DNA of 64,000 nucleotides, taken from contig VRUJ01000013.1 in assembly GCA_019456165.1 (NCBI GenBank), positions 26,764 through 90,763 of the forward strand. Direction: 5' to 3'. This DNA is from Chloroflexota bacterium. Lineage in GTDB: Bacteria > Chloroflexota > Anaerolineae > Anaerolineales > UBA11579. The notes beneath the pieces are model-generated. The model saw only the letters and a program-made list of their open reading frames with translations, was not told where the DNA came from and did no database searches. Shown here piece by piece: positions 32,804-42,151 of the stretch (the first letter of the stretch is position 1; each line of letters opens with the position of its first letter). The position numbers were made by a program, and so were the translations under genes.

Positions 32804-34123
32804 ATGATTAAGATTTATGCAGTCGAAGAAGCCAATTCAACGATACTCAAACGCAAACCTTTGCACCTGGACGATTTTGCCCCTACAACCATCAAGCGAA
32901 CAGAAGCTATTTTTGGGGCTGATGTAACACCCCCGCAAGCTGTAGAGAAAATTCTCAAATCAATTAACAAGGATGGTGATAATTCGGTCAGACATTGGTC
33001 AAAAACCATCGATAATTTTGAAGATGAGCGCTTCTCCATTTCAAAAGAAGAAATTGTAGAAGCTTATAACCAGCTTCCACAAAAGACGAGAGATGTAATG
33101 GAAGCATCTGCCAAGCGCATCGGCTCTTTTCATGAGAACCAACCCATCGGCACCTGGATGGTCAATGATATGGATGGCAGCCTGGGACAGCGCTTCTCAC
33201 CAATTGAAAGCGTAGGGGTTTATGTACCCGGTGGGACCGCGCCATTACCATCATCTTTGTTAATGAGTGTCATTCCGGCTCAGGTGGCTGGCGTAAAGAA
33301 AATTGTTGTATGTACACCGCCACAACCGCATCCATCTATCCTCGCGGCGGCTTTCATCTGTGGGGTTGATAAAATTTATCAAGTTGGGGGCGCGCAGGCA
33401 ATTGCCGCGATGGCCTTTGGCACAGAAACAATCCCCCGGGTTGATAAAATTGTGGGGGCCGGAAATTTGTTTGTTACTTTAGCCAAACAGCAGCTTTACG
33501 GCATTGTAGGTCTTGATGGCTTGGCAGGTCCAACTGAAACCATGGTAATTGCAGATGCAACGGCAAACCCGAAATGGATCGCCGCAGACTTATTAGCTCA
33601 AGCAGAGCACGATGTCCAAGCCAGCGCTATCTTGCTAACCCCAGATATTGCATTAGCGGAGGGTGTAAAATCCGAGATTGACAAACAACTCTCCTTCCTC
33701 TCACGAAACAATATCATTTGCGTTTCGCTTGAAATTAAGGGAGGGATAGTGTTGGTCAATTCAATTGATCAAGCCGCAGAAATAGCGAATGAATATGCTG
33801 CTGAGCATCTTTGCCTTTCAGTGGTAAAGCCGGAAGCTTTGATGGAAAAAATCAATAATGCTGGCGGATTCTTCCTTGGAGAACACTCGTTTGAAGTTCT
33901 GGGAGATTACATTGCTGGCCCCAGCCATGTCATGCCTACCGGGGGCACAGCCCGTTTTTCCTCTCCGCTAAACGTGCTTGATTTTGTTAAGCTGTCAAGT
34001 GTGATTGCCCTAGATCCCAAAACAGCGGCCAAACTAAGCCCTATCGCTGCAAGCTTTGCGGAAACTGAGCAGCTTACCGCCCATGTAGCGGCAGCCAGAG
34101 CGCGCCTTGAGGGAAACAAATGA
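32804..34123 (+). CDS. hisD: Histidinol dehydrogenase
   Basis: A 439-residue zinc enzyme that carries out the last two steps, histidinol to histidine with two NAD. Recognisable segments are VGVYVPGGTAPLPSS near residue 140, the zinc-site segment LAQAEHDVQASAIL near 265 and GPSHVMPTGGTARF near 370. Length matches the family (about 430). It follows hisG by four bases and overlaps hisC by four (ATGA). Confidence 0.95.
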   Translation: MIKIYAVEEANSTILKRKPLHLDDFAPTTIKRTEAIFGADVTPPQAVEKILKSINKDGDNSVRHWSKTIDNFEDERFSISKEEIVEAYNQLPQKTRDVMEASAKRIGSFHENQPIGTWMVNDMDGSLGQRFSPIESVGVYVPGGTAPLPSSLLMSVIPAQVAGVKKIVVCTPPQPHPSILAAAFICGVDKIYQVGGAQAIAAMAFGTETIPRVDKIVGAGNLFVTLAKQQLYGIVGLDGLAGPTETMVIADATANPKWIAADLLAQAEHDVQASAILLTPDIALAEGVKSEIDKQLSFLSRNNIICVSLEIKGGIVLVNSIDQAAEIANEYAAEHLCLSVVKPEALMEKINNAGGFFLGEHSFEVLGDYIAGPSHVMPTGGTARFSSPLNVLDFVKLSSVIALDPKTAAKLSPIAASFAETEQLTAHVAAARARLEGNK

Positions 34124-35217
34124 TCTCTGACATCAACACCTTCATTCGACCAAATCTTATGAATATGCCTGATTACAAACCAATCTATCCACTTGATGTT
34201 ATTGCTGACAATTTGGGAATTCCTCAAGATCAACTTATCAAGCTCGATGCCAACGAAAATCCGTTTGGTCCACTCACTGAAGTTTTAGAGATAACCGGGC
34301 TCCTGCAAAACGCACATATCTACCCCGACCCTGAAAGTCGTCGAGTGCGAGCATTGTTAGCTGAATATCATCAAGTTTCAGAACAATCCACTGTTTTAGG
34401 AGCTGGAGCGGACGAGTTGATCGATTTGGTTATGCGGCTGGTAATTGACCCAGGAGACAGGCTTCTAAATTGCCCACCCACCTTCGGCATGTACAGTTTT
34501 GACGCGAGTGTAAATCAAGCCAAAGTCATTAATGTGCCTCGCCTATCCGATTTTTCATTAGATATCGCTGGAATGGAGCATGCAATTCAGGAACATCAAC
34601 CCAAGCTGATATTCTTGGCAAACCCGAATAACCCAGATGGCAAATTGATTCCTCCAGAAATTATCAAAGCATTATTGGCGCATCCCCTATTGGTTGTTTT
34701 GGATGAAGCCTATATTAATTTCAGCGCAGCAGAAAATGATTGGATTCAAAAGGTTTCTGAATATGACAATCTGATCGTTTTGCGTACCTTAAGCAAATGG
34801 GCTGGGTTGGCTGGGCTGCGGATCGGTTATGGGATTTTCCCAGAAAATTTTGTCCCCGCGCTTATGAAAGCAAAGCAGCCCTATAATGTATCCGTGGCAG
34901 CACAAGAGGCTGCCTGTGTTTCCCTACTAAATATTGAACAACTTAACCAAAATACCACAAGCATCATCCTGGAACGGCAACGGTTGTTTGAGAAACTCTC
35001 CAAAATTTCCTGGTTAATGCCCTATCCCTCATCTGCCAATTTTATTTTATGCAAAGTAACTGGGAAAAATGCCCAGGATGTAAACCAACGCTTGAGAAAG
35101 AAAGGCATCCTGATCCGACATTTTAATAAACCAGGTTTAGAGGACCATATCCGGATCAGTGTCGGCAAACCTGAACATACAGATCAGTTGGTCGACGTTT
35201 TAGAACAGATGGAGTAA
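34120..35217 (+). CDS. hisC: Histidinol-phosphate aminotransferase
   Basis: A 365-residue class I/II PLP enzyme converting imidazole-acetol phosphate to histidinol phosphate with glutamate. The substrate-side motif LDANENPFGP is near residue 44, NPNNPDG near 168, VVLDEAYINF near 190, and the PLP lysine in RTLSKWAGLAGLRIGYG near residue 226. The normal residue after the lysine is often alanine or phenylalanine; here it is tryptophan. It overlaps hisD by four bases and is three bases from hisB. Confidence 0.94.
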   Translation: MISDINTFIRPNLMNMPDYKPIYPLDVIADNLGIPQDQLIKLDANENPFGPLTEVLEITGLLQNAHIYPDPESRRVRALLAEYHQVSEQSTVLGAGADELIDLVMRLVIDPGDRLLNCPPTFGMYSFDASVNQAKVINVPRLSDFSLDIAGMEHAIQEHQPKLIFLANPNNPDGKLIPPEIIKALLAHPLLVVLDEAYINFSAAENDWIQKVSEYDNLIVLRTLSKWAGLAGLRIGYGIFPENFVPALMKAKQPYNVSVAAQEAACVSLLNIEQLNQNTTSIILERQRLFEKLSKISWLMPYPSSANFILCKVTGKNAQDVNQRLRKKGILIRHFNKPGLEDHIRISVGKPEHTDQLVDVLEQME

Positions 35218-35220
35218 ACG

Positions 35221-35811
35221 ATGAGAAAAGCTGAAATTTCAAGAACAACCAACGAGACAAAAATTAAGGTAGCATTAAACTTGGACGGTACAGGGAGAGC
35301 ACAGATCAATACCGGGATTGGCTTTTTTGATCATATGCTAACCCAGATCGCCGTACATGGCCTTTTTGACATCACCCTTGAGGCTGAAGGCGATTTACAT
35401 ATTGATCCACATCATACCATTGAGGATTGTGGTTTGATCCTCGGGGAAACATTCAGTCAGGCTTTGGAAGATCGCCAGGGGATTGCGCGGATGGCTTCTG
35501 TCTTTGTGCCTATGGATGAGGCTCTTGGACATGTAGCGCTAGATCTCTCCGGGCGTCCGTATACCGTGATTTCAGCGCTATGGACTGCGCCAACGGTTGG
35601 CAATATTCCCACCTCCCTACTTGAACACTTTTTCGAATCTTTTGCCATAACTTGTCGTTGTGCCTTGCACGCCCGAATACTCTACGGGAAAGATAACCAT
35701 CATATGAGCGAAGCCCTCTTCAAAGCGTTTGGCAGGGCATTGAATACAGCAACTCGGATTGATGCCAGGCGTTTAGACCAAATTCCGAGCTCGAAAGGAA
35801 ATCTTGTATGA
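35221..35811 (+). CDS. hisB: Imidazoleglycerol-phosphate dehydratase
   Basis: A 196-residue monofunctional IGP dehydratase. The manganese-binding histidines are visible in FFDHMLTQIAVHG, DPHHTIEDCG and the C-terminal DNHHMSEALFKAFGRAL. There is no N-terminal HAD phosphatase domain of the type fused in enterobacteria, so histidinol-phosphate phosphatase must be encoded elsewhere. It overlaps hisH by four bases. Confidence 0.95.
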   Translation: MRKAEISRTTNETKIKVALNLDGTGRAQINTGIGFFDHMLTQIAVHGLFDITLEAEGDLHIDPHHTIEDCGLILGETFSQALEDRQGIARMASVFVPMDEALGHVALDLSGRPYTVISALWTAPTVGNIPTSLLEHFFESFAITCRCALHARILYGKDNHHMSEALFKAFGRALNTATRIDARRLDQIPSSKGNLV

Positions 35812-36416
35812 TTGTCATTATTGATTATGGTGCAGGAAATTTGCACTCGGTAAAAAAGGCCGTTGAGTTTGTCGGTGGACAGGCAAATGTGACTAACGAT
35901 CCCTCAAAGATTATGGGCGCAGATAAAGTGATCTTGCCAGGGGTAGGGGCTTTTAAAGACGGCCTAGATGGGCTGCAAGCGCGCAATCTAATTATTGTGA
36001 TCAAAGATTATGCTGCCACCGGAAAACCTCTTCTAGGAATCTGCCTGGGAATGCAATTGCTTTTTGAAGAAAGTAAAGAGCAAGGAGTTCATCCAGGCTT
36101 GGGGTTGCTGCCAGGCCAAGTTGTACCATTCACAGACACCTCGCTGAAAATTCCCCAAATTGGATGGAACACTCTCTCCATAAACAAAGAAGCTCCACTT
36201 TTTTCTGGCCTCCGCACTGGCGATTATGTTTATTTTAATCACACTTTTTATTGTTGCCCCCAAGAACACGAAGATACCCTCACATCTACAGAGTATGGAA
36301 TTTCTTTTTCTTCCGCCGTCAACCGCAGCAACATTTATGGTGTGCAATTCCATCCAGAAAAAAGCCAGAAGATTGGACTAAAAATATTACAAAACTTTGT
36401 GGAGCGAATATCATGA
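35808..36416 (+). CDS. hisH: Imidazole glycerol phosphate synthase, glutaminase subunit
   Basis: A 202-residue class I glutamine amidotransferase. The nucleophile cysteine lies in GICLGMQLLFEES near residue 80 and the catalytic His/Glu pair in GVQFHPEKSQK near residue 180. It delivers ammonia to HisF. Its stop overlaps the hisA start (ATGA). Confidence 0.94.
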   Translation: MIVIIDYGAGNLHSVKKAVEFVGGQANVTNDPSKIMGADKVILPGVGAFKDGLDGLQARNLIIVIKDYAATGKPLLGICLGMQLLFEESKEQGVHPGLGLLPGQVVPFTDTSLKIPQIGWNTLSINKEAPLFSGLRTGDYVYFNHTFYCCPQEHEDTLTSTEYGISFSSAVNRSNIYGVQFHPEKSQKIGLKILQNFVERIS

Positions 36417-37141
36417 CAAGATTGATGATCTACCCTGCGATTGATCTACGCAGCGGGAAAGTGGTCAGGCTTAAGCAAGGTGATCCTGCTGCCCAAAAAA
36501 TCTACAGCGATGATGCCGTGCAAATCGCGGAAACCTGGATCAATGCTGGGGCAGAGTGGCTCCACATTGTCAATCTTGACGGCGCATTAGGCAGTAAAAC
36601 TGAAGCTAATTGGAATGCAATAAATAAGGTCCTTAAAAACTTTGGTAACGGCGTATCAGTTCAACTTGGGGGCGGGCTTCGTGATCTGGCTGTTATTCAA
36701 AAAACACTTGAAGCAGGAGTGGCGCGCGTTGTTCTAGGTACAGCCGCGATCGAACGCAAAGAGTTTGCAGCCCAGGCATTAGATAAATTTGGACCAGATA
36801 AAATTGCCTTTGGTCTGGATGCAAAAAATGGAGAATTGATGACTCGGGGTTGGAAAATCAGCTCTGGACAAACAACCATAGAATTTGCCAATGATTTAGC
36901 GGATATGGGCGCAAAAACCATAATCTACACCAACATAGCTACAGATGGTATGGGGACAGGAAATGATTTTGAGACCGCCAGTCAAATCGCTCAAACAACG
37001 AGGCTGGAAGTGATTGCTTCAGGTGGCGTGGCATCCATTGAAGATGTAAAAAATGTCAAAGCGGCGGGCCTCCGCGGGTTGATCATCGGACGGGCGTTAT
37101 ACGAAAATCAAATCACCTTGCAGGAGGCCCTTGCATGTTAA
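36413..37141 (+). CDS. hisA: ProFAR isomerase
   Basis: A 242-residue TIM-barrel isomerase acting just before HisHF. The N-terminal [18 protein letters not shown] contains the catalytic aspartate, and the second one lies in [13 protein letters not shown] place the start at 36413 (ATG overlapping the hisH stop, GGAG upstream) rather than at the far upstream in-frame codons, which lie inside hisH. It overlaps hisF by seven bases. Confidence 0.94.
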   Translation: MTRLMIYPAIDLRSGKVVRLKQGDPAAQKIYSDDAVQIAETWINAGAEWLHIVNLDGALGSKTEANWNAINKVLKNFGNGVSVQLGGGLRDLAVIQKTLEAGVARVVLGTAAIERKEFAAQALDKFGPDKIAFGLDAKNGELMTRGWKISSGQTTIEFANDLADMGAKTIIYTNIATDGMGTGNDFETASQIAQTTRLEVIASGGVASIEDVKNVKAAGLRGLIIGRALYENQITLQEALAC

Positions 37142-37932
37142 CAAAACGAATCATCCCATGCTTGGATGTAAAAGATGGTCGGGTTGTAAAAGGGGTAAAT
37201 TTTATTAATTTGAGAGACGCAGGCAATCCAGTTGAGCAAGCAAAAACATATGATCAAATGGGGGCAGACGAGTTGGTATTTCTTGACATATCCGCAAGCC
37301 CTGAAGGAAATCAAACCACCCTGAAGGTTGTGCAGTCAGTCGCTGAACAGGTGTTTTTGCCATTGACAGTTGGCGGAGGGATTCGCAGCGCAGCAGATAT
37401 CCGAAAAACATTATTAGCCGGTGCAGATAAAGTAAGCATCAACTCCGCGGCAGTCAATGACCAATCAATTCTTTCTAAGGGAGCAAAACGTTTTGGCAGC
37501 CAGTGTATTGTTCTGTCAATCGATGCAAAACGGAATCCGGATGGAAATTGGGAAGTTTATACCCATGGCGGCAGAAAACCTACCGGTTTAGATGCTGTGA
37601 ATTGGGCGGTTCAAGGTGTCGAGGCTGGCGCAGGCGAGATCTTGCTTACAAGTATGGACAGAGATGGGGTCGGGTCTGGTTATGATCTTGATTTGACCAA
37701 AGCGATCACAGAAAAGGTTAATGTTCCGGTAATTGCCAGCGGGGGAGCTGGGATATTACAGCATTTTGAAGAAATACTCACAATAGGATCAGCAGACGCA
37801 GCGTTGGCTGCATCTTTGTTTCACGATAAAAAACTAACTATTGGAGATGTAAAAAACTTTCTGATGGAACGGGGAATCCCGATTCGTCCAGATGGAACCA
37901 AAACAAGCGACCTGGACATCCCCAGAGATTAA
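37135..37932 (+). CDS. hisF: Imidazole glycerol phosphate synthase, cyclase subunit
   Basis: A 265-residue TIM barrel that forms imidazole glycerol phosphate and releases AICAR. Family segments: [18 protein letters not shown] (catalytic Asp), [17 protein letters not shown], and [16 protein letters not shown] (second catalytic Asp). AGGAGG precedes the ATG inside the end of hisA. The by-product AICAR is the substrate of the next gene, purH. Confidence 0.95.
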   Translation: MLTKRIIPCLDVKDGRVVKGVNFINLRDAGNPVEQAKTYDQMGADELVFLDISASPEGNQTTLKVVQSVAEQVFLPLTVGGGIRSAADIRKTLLAGADKVSINSAAVNDQSILSKGAKRFGSQCIVLSIDAKRNPDGNWEVYTHGGRKPTGLDAVNWAVQGVEAGAGEILLTSMDRDGVGSGYDLDLTKAITEKVNVPVIASGGAGILQHFEEILTIGSADAALAASLFHDKKLTIGDVKNFLMERGIPIRPDGTKTSDLDIPRD

Positions 37933-37954
37933 TCTTATTGAGGAGATGAAGATC

Positions 37955-39469
37955 ATGAGAACAGCTTTACTTTCTGTTTGGAATAAATCTGGTATCACAA
38001 ATTTTGCAAAATGTCTGCATGATGCTGGATGGCGGCTGATTGCGAGCGGTGGCACTGCTCGTGCCATTGAGCAGGTTGGTTTGCCCATCACTTTGATTTC
38101 TGAGATCACTGGTGAGGCTGAGATGCTTGCCGGAAGAGTAAAAACGCTTCATCCTGCAATCCATGCAGGTTTATTAGCCAGAAATTCGTCTGAAGATCTA
38201 ACTGCACTTGGGTCGCGGGGTTGGGAACCGATTGATCTGGTTGTTGTCAATCTTTATCCATTTGATGAAGTAGCAACCCAACCGGATTCAAATCTTGAAG
38301 ACGCGATTGAAAATATTGATATTGGGGGCGTGACGCTGCTCCGCGCTGCAGCAAAAAATTTCAGCAGAGTAGCGGCGCTATGTGATCCTGCTGATTATCC
38401 CGAAGATCTCACCCAACTTGATCAAATAGATTTTCGCCAACGTCAGGCATATAAAGTGTTCTCTTACACAGCGGGCTACGATTCTTCTATCCAAACTTAT
38501 TTCGCGGAGTTAGAAGAAACCCCTGCAAAAATAGATTTGACTCTTTTTCCTTCCCAAAAATTACGCTATGGGGAAAACCCCCATCAACAAGCTATTTTTT
38601 ACACTGATCAACCCAATGGAAACCCTTTTGGTGGGCAAGTACTCCAAGGAAAATCGCTCTCTTATAATAACTTTCTTGACCTGGATACAGCCCTGGCTGC
38701 TTTGGATCCCTTCGAAGACCCTGCTGTGATTGTTGTCAAACACAACTCTCCATGTGGAATTGCCACTGCACCCTCGCTTGAAATCGCTCTTAATTTAGCG
38801 ATCCAGTCAGACCCAGTTTCAGCTTTTGGTAGTGTAATCGCCTGCAACAGGGAAATCAATACCCTTTTTATTGAAAAGTTGAGCGACCTTTTTGTAGAAT
38901 GTATAATTTCTCCAGGATTCAGCGATGAAGCGCAGGCTTTATTCAAAAGGAAAAAGAATTTGCGCTTGTTACAAATCCCAACATACAAACGATTAAATCA
39001 TTATGAACTCCGTTCTATCTCTGGAGGTTTTTTACGTCAAACAATTGATTTTGGCGATCCTGCGGATGCCTCTCCTTGGCAAGTTGTAACCAAACGCCAA
39101 CCCACTAAAGCTGAATGGGAAATTCTTCGATTCGCTTGGAAAGCCTGTCAATTTGTTAAGTCGAATGCGATTGTGTTAGCTGGGGGCGAAGAAAAAACGC
39201 TTTACACCGTTGGGATCGGTGGTGGACAGCCTAACAGGAAGGACTGCGTAGAGATTGCTGGCAAACGTGCTGCTGATCGGGCCAAAGACAGCGTTTTGGC
39301 TTCTGATGCTTTCTTTCCATTTCCGGATGGAGTGGAAATCGCAATTAGCCTGGGTGTGACCGCCATAATACAACCTGGTGGTTCGATCCACGACCCCGAG
39401 GTGATCGATGTTGCTGATAAAGCTGGTTTGGCAATGGTCATGACAGGTGTGCGGCATTTCCGGCATTAG
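37955..39469 (+). CDS. purH: Bifunctional AICAR transformylase/IMP cyclohydrolase
   Basis: A 504-residue two-domain purine enzyme. The N-terminal MGS-like IMP cyclohydrolase domain has SGGTARAIEQVG and AGRVKTLHPAIHAGLL. The C-terminal formyltransferase domain has LRYGENPHQQA near residue 195, VKHNSPCG near 258 and the active-site Lys-His pair in that motif. The start at 37955 has GGAG nine bases upstream; an in-frame ATG at 37892 lies inside hisF. Its place inside the his operon makes sense: HisF releases one AICAR per histidine and PurH returns it to IMP. Confidence 0.93.
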   Translation: MRTALLSVWNKSGITNFAKCLHDAGWRLIASGGTARAIEQVGLPITLISEITGEAEMLAGRVKTLHPAIHAGLLARNSSEDLTALGSRGWEPIDLVVVNLYPFDEVATQPDSNLEDAIENIDIGGVTLLRAAAKNFSRVAALCDPADYPEDLTQLDQIDFRQRQAYKVFSYTAGYDSSIQTYFAELEETPAKIDLTLFPSQKLRYGENPHQQAIFYTDQPNGNPFGGQVLQGKSLSYNNFLDLDTALAALDPFEDPAVIVVKHNSPCGIATAPSLEIALNLAIQSDPVSAFGSVIACNREINTLFIEKLSDLFVECIISPGFSDEAQALFKRKKNLRLLQIPTYKRLNHYELRSISGGFLRQTIDFGDPADASPWQVVTKRQPTKAEWEILRFAWKACQFVKSNAIVLAGGEEKTLYTVGIGGGQPNRKDCVEIAGKRAADRAKDSVLASDAFFPFPDGVEIAISLGVTAIIQPGGSIHDPEVIDVADKAGLAMVMTGVRHFRH

Positions 39470-39478
39470 GAGTCACTC

Positions 39479-39790
39479 ATGAAATTAAAATTTGATGTCA
39501 ATGGATTGATCACCGCTCTCGCTAAAGATGTGAACTCTAAAGAGATTCTAATGGTCGCGATGATGAATGCGGAGGCTTTCGAGCTGACTAAACGTACAAA
39601 GCAAGCCCATTTCTGGTCACGCAGCCGTAAGAAACTCTGGCTCAAAGGGGAAACTTCCGGGAATTTTCTAAATGTTAAAGAAATGTGGCTTGATTGTGAT
39701 CGAGATGTTGTTCTATTAAAGGTGGAACCAGCCGGGCCAGTTTGCCACACAGGGAATCCAACCTGCTTTTTCACTAAATTGGAGATTTAA
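39479..39790 (+). CDS. hisI: Phosphoribosyl-AMP cyclohydrolase
   Basis: A 103-residue single-domain enzyme for the third step. The zinc-binding region is visible as FWSRSRKKLWLKGETSGN, LDCDRDVVLLKV and CHTGNPTCFF. In many bacteria it is fused to HisE; here the two are separate neighbouring genes. Confidence 0.94.
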   Translation: MKLKFDVNGLITALAKDVNSKEILMVAMMNAEAFELTKRTKQAHFWSRSRKKLWLKGETSGNFLNVKEMWLDCDRDVVLLKVEPAGPVCHTGNPTCFFTKLEI

Positions 39791-40078
39791 ATGATTAACG
39801 AATTATTCACAATCATCGAAGACAGAAAACGAAATCCAAAAGAAGGCTCTTACACCAATTATCTATTTGAATCCGGACAAGATCGTATCGTTCAAAAAGT
39901 GGGAGAGGAAGCCATCGAATTGGTCTTAGCGGCCAGCAATCAAAGCGACAACCGGTTAATTGAAGAAGCAGCCGATTTGATCTATCACCTACTGGTGCTC
40001 CTGGCATATAAAGAAATAACTCTGGAAGATATCGAGAACGAACTTGAATCACGCCACAAGGTAGCAAAGAATAATTGA
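39791..40078 (+). CDS. hisE: Phosphoribosyl-ATP pyrophosphatase
   Basis: A 95-residue MazG-like enzyme for the second step. Family segments are SYTNYLFESGQDRIVQKVGEE and the EExxE-type metal site EEAADLIYHLLVLL. It abuts hisI and overlaps the TTG start of the HAD gene. Confidence 0.94.
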   Translation: MINELFTIIEDRKRNPKEGSYTNYLFESGQDRIVQKVGEEAIELVLAASNQSDNRLIEEAADLIYHLLVLLAYKEITLEDIENELESRHKVAKNN

Positions 40079-41196
40079 AGATTCTACTGTTTGACATGGA
40101 CGGGGTCCTGCTTGAACCGAATGGCTATCATATGGCTCTCAAAGAAACCGTTCGGCTGGTCAGTCGTTCTATGGGCTTTGAGGACTTCATCCTCTCAGAT
40201 CAGGACGTTGCTCAATTTGAAGCGCTGGGAATCTCAAGCGAGTGGCATTCAAGTGCTATTTGTGCTGCTTTGTTAGTAATTGATGCCGCTCAGCATGATC
40301 AAGAATTCCAATTTCCAACTTCACTAAACCCAGGTTCCTTGCTCCAGTTCAGAGGGAGCATAGATATTTTCGAGTTTTTTGAGGTAATTAAAAGACAGCC
40401 TGCCAAGCTGCCTGCGCTTCTTCGTGCCAAACAAGCCGTTGAGTATATTGCCAATCAATATAATGTAGACCCAAAGCAGCCATCTCAAATCATTAAAAAT
40501 AGCGAATCGATCGAACACTCTCTTACTTTGAACGTCTTTCAAGAACTTGTGCTTGGGAGCGCAAATTATGAAAGAACTTACCAACAAGCAAAACAATTAA
40601 ATGTAGAGAGTTACTTGCAAAAGTTTGACAAACCTCTCCTGATCTACGCCACCAAGGAAAAACTTCTCAGGTGGCTTGAAGATCCCCAACATAATGCCGC
40701 CATCATGACCAATAGACCCTCAGCTATAATTTTGGGGCAAGCCAGTACACCAGAGGCTGAATTGGGCGCTGACCTTTTAGGGTTGGAATCCCTACCAATG
40801 ATTGGCAATGGAGAAATTACCTGGCTGGCTCAACAAGTGAATGAGGATGTTGGGGCATTATTGAAACCAGCCCCCTCGCACGCGGTCGCGGCTGTTTTTG
40901 CTGCCCTTGGAAATCCACTAGAGGATAGTTTAATTAGCGCTTATAACCTAATCCATTCTAAACACTTAACCAAAACACAGATGCTGAATAATAGTGCAAT
41001 TTATGTTTTTGAAGATACAGTTTCCGGCATTATTAGTATACAGGCCATGCAAAAGGTGTTGAAGCAAAACAATGTTTACATTAAAATACACAAATTGGGT
41101 ATTTCTCCTGACCCAATCAAGAGGGCTTGTCTAAAGGGTCAAGGTGCAAAGATATACGATTCGATCAACGCCGCTTTAAGTGAAGTAATATTATAG
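40075..41196 (+). CDS. HAD-superfamily hydrolase, candidate histidinol-phosphate phosphatase
   Basis: A 373-residue protein with a HAD core. Motif I is FDMDGVLLEP at residue 6, a motif II-like MTNRP is near residue 214 and the metal aspartate pair is in VFEDTVSG near residue 315. The roughly 250 residues between motif I and the rest hold a large cap-like insert, so it is longer than usual phosphatases. It starts at a TTG overlapping the hisE stop, so it is the last cistron of the his operon. The operon lacks a histidinol-phosphate phosphatase and this gene could fill that step, but that is inference from context only. Confidence 0.7.
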   Translation: MKILLFDMDGVLLEPNGYHMALKETVRLVSRSMGFEDFILSDQDVAQFEALGISSEWHSSAICAALLVIDAAQHDQEFQFPTSLNPGSLLQFRGSIDIFEFFEVIKRQPAKLPALLRAKQAVEYIANQYNVDPKQPSQIIKNSESIEHSLTLNVFQELVLGSANYERTYQQAKQLNVESYLQKFDKPLLIYATKEKLLRWLEDPQHNAAIMTNRPSAIILGQASTPEAELGADLLGLESLPMIGNGEITWLAQQVNEDVGALLKPAPSHAVAAVFAALGNPLEDSLISAYNLIHSKHLTKTQMLNNSAIYVFEDTVSGIISIQAMQKVLKQNNVYIKIHKLGISPDPIKRACLKGQGAKIYDSINAALSEVIL

Positions 41197-41290
41197 TTTA
41201 CCGAGCCACCTTTCCAAGTTAGCTTGCTGTTGCCAAAGTGTTGCCAATAGCCTGGAAATTATGGAAAGGATGGAAATAATGGACACTTTT

Positions 41291-41348
41291 TGTTTCCATA
41301 GTTTCCATGCTGTTTGCAGCAGCACAATAAAAGAGAAGGCGATTTCAC
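41291..41348 (+). repeat. Dispersed repeat, copy 1
   Basis: Begins TGTTTCCATAGTTTCCATG and ends GAAGGCGATTTCAC. A direct copy lies at 49143-49211. Located between the convergent ends of the HAD gene and the response regulator. Confidence 0.75.
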
Positions 41349-41482
41349 ACAAGGGGCAAGAATGAGAAATTATTGTCACAGAAATGAATAGCTTAGTATA
41401 TTAAATTATGCGGAATATACCTCTTTAACTGGCCCCCAGAAGAATCATTCTGAATCACTACCATAATGCTATATGCAAAAGG

Positions 41483-42148
41483 TTATTTGGAATTACCCAA
41501 ACCAGCGTTACGCGCTCGAATTATCGCAGAGGCTCTATCCGCGACCTGGAGTTTGCTAAAGACGCTTGTAATATGGTTGCGTACAGTTTTATCACTAATT
41601 ACAAGAGTTTCAGCTATCTGGTTGTTGTTGACACCCTGGGCGATGAGGTTCAAGACTTCTAGCTCTCGCGAAGTTAGTTCAGGAAAAACATCCTCCGGCA
41701 ATGTATCCCCAAGGTCAGCTTCAATATTCTGAAAGAAATTCATGATCCTGGTAGCAATAGGAGATCCGAACAGGGCCTGGCCATTAGCAACGGCACGGAT
41801 GGTTTGTAAAAGTTCTTCATGCTGAGCACCTTTGAGCACATAACCTCGAGTGCCGGCGCGCATCGCATTAAATACCGAGGCATCATCCTCGAGCATAGTT
41901 ACCATAATAATTCCAATAGTCGGACTGGCATGAAGAATCTTACGCGTGGCGAAAATCCCATTTCCCCCGGGCATGTTGATATCCATCAAAATAACGTCGG
42001 GCTGCAATCTTTCCGCTAAAGTTATGGCTTCGCCACCGTTAGCGGCTTCTCCAATGAGCTCAATATCTTGATTAGCGGAAAAAAGGGCAACCAATCCTTC
42101 GCGGAATAAAGCATGGTCATCGGCAACTAAGAGGCGAATGATATCCAT
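41483..42148 (-). CDS. NarL/LuxR-family response regulator
   Basis: A 221-residue regulator: receiver domain with LLVADDH, DVILMDINMPGG (phospho-acceptor) and GYVLKGA, then a LuxR helix-turn-helix (LTSRELEVLNLIAQGVNNNQ). It follows the kinase gene by three bases. The target is not evident; the upstream membrane-protein and cytochrome genes on the same strand are possible. Confidence 0.92.
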   Translation of the reverse strand: MDIIRLLVADDHALFREGLVALFSANQDIELIGEAANGGEAITLAERLQPDVILMDINMPGGNGIFATRKILHASPTIGIIMVTMLEDDASVFNAMRAGTRGYVLKGAQHEELLQTIRAVANGQALFGSPIATRIMNFFQNIEADLGDTLPEDVFPELTSRELEVLNLIAQGVNNNQIAETLVISDKTVRNHITSVFSKLQVADRASAIIRARNAGLGNSK

Positions 42149-42151
42149 AAA

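Noticed and set aside
36251..36412. Long N-terminal extension of HisA reaching into hisH
   Set aside because: The family start ([10 protein letters not shown]) follows the ATG at 36413, which has its own ribosome site and overlaps the hisH stop; the extension is just open sequence in another frame.
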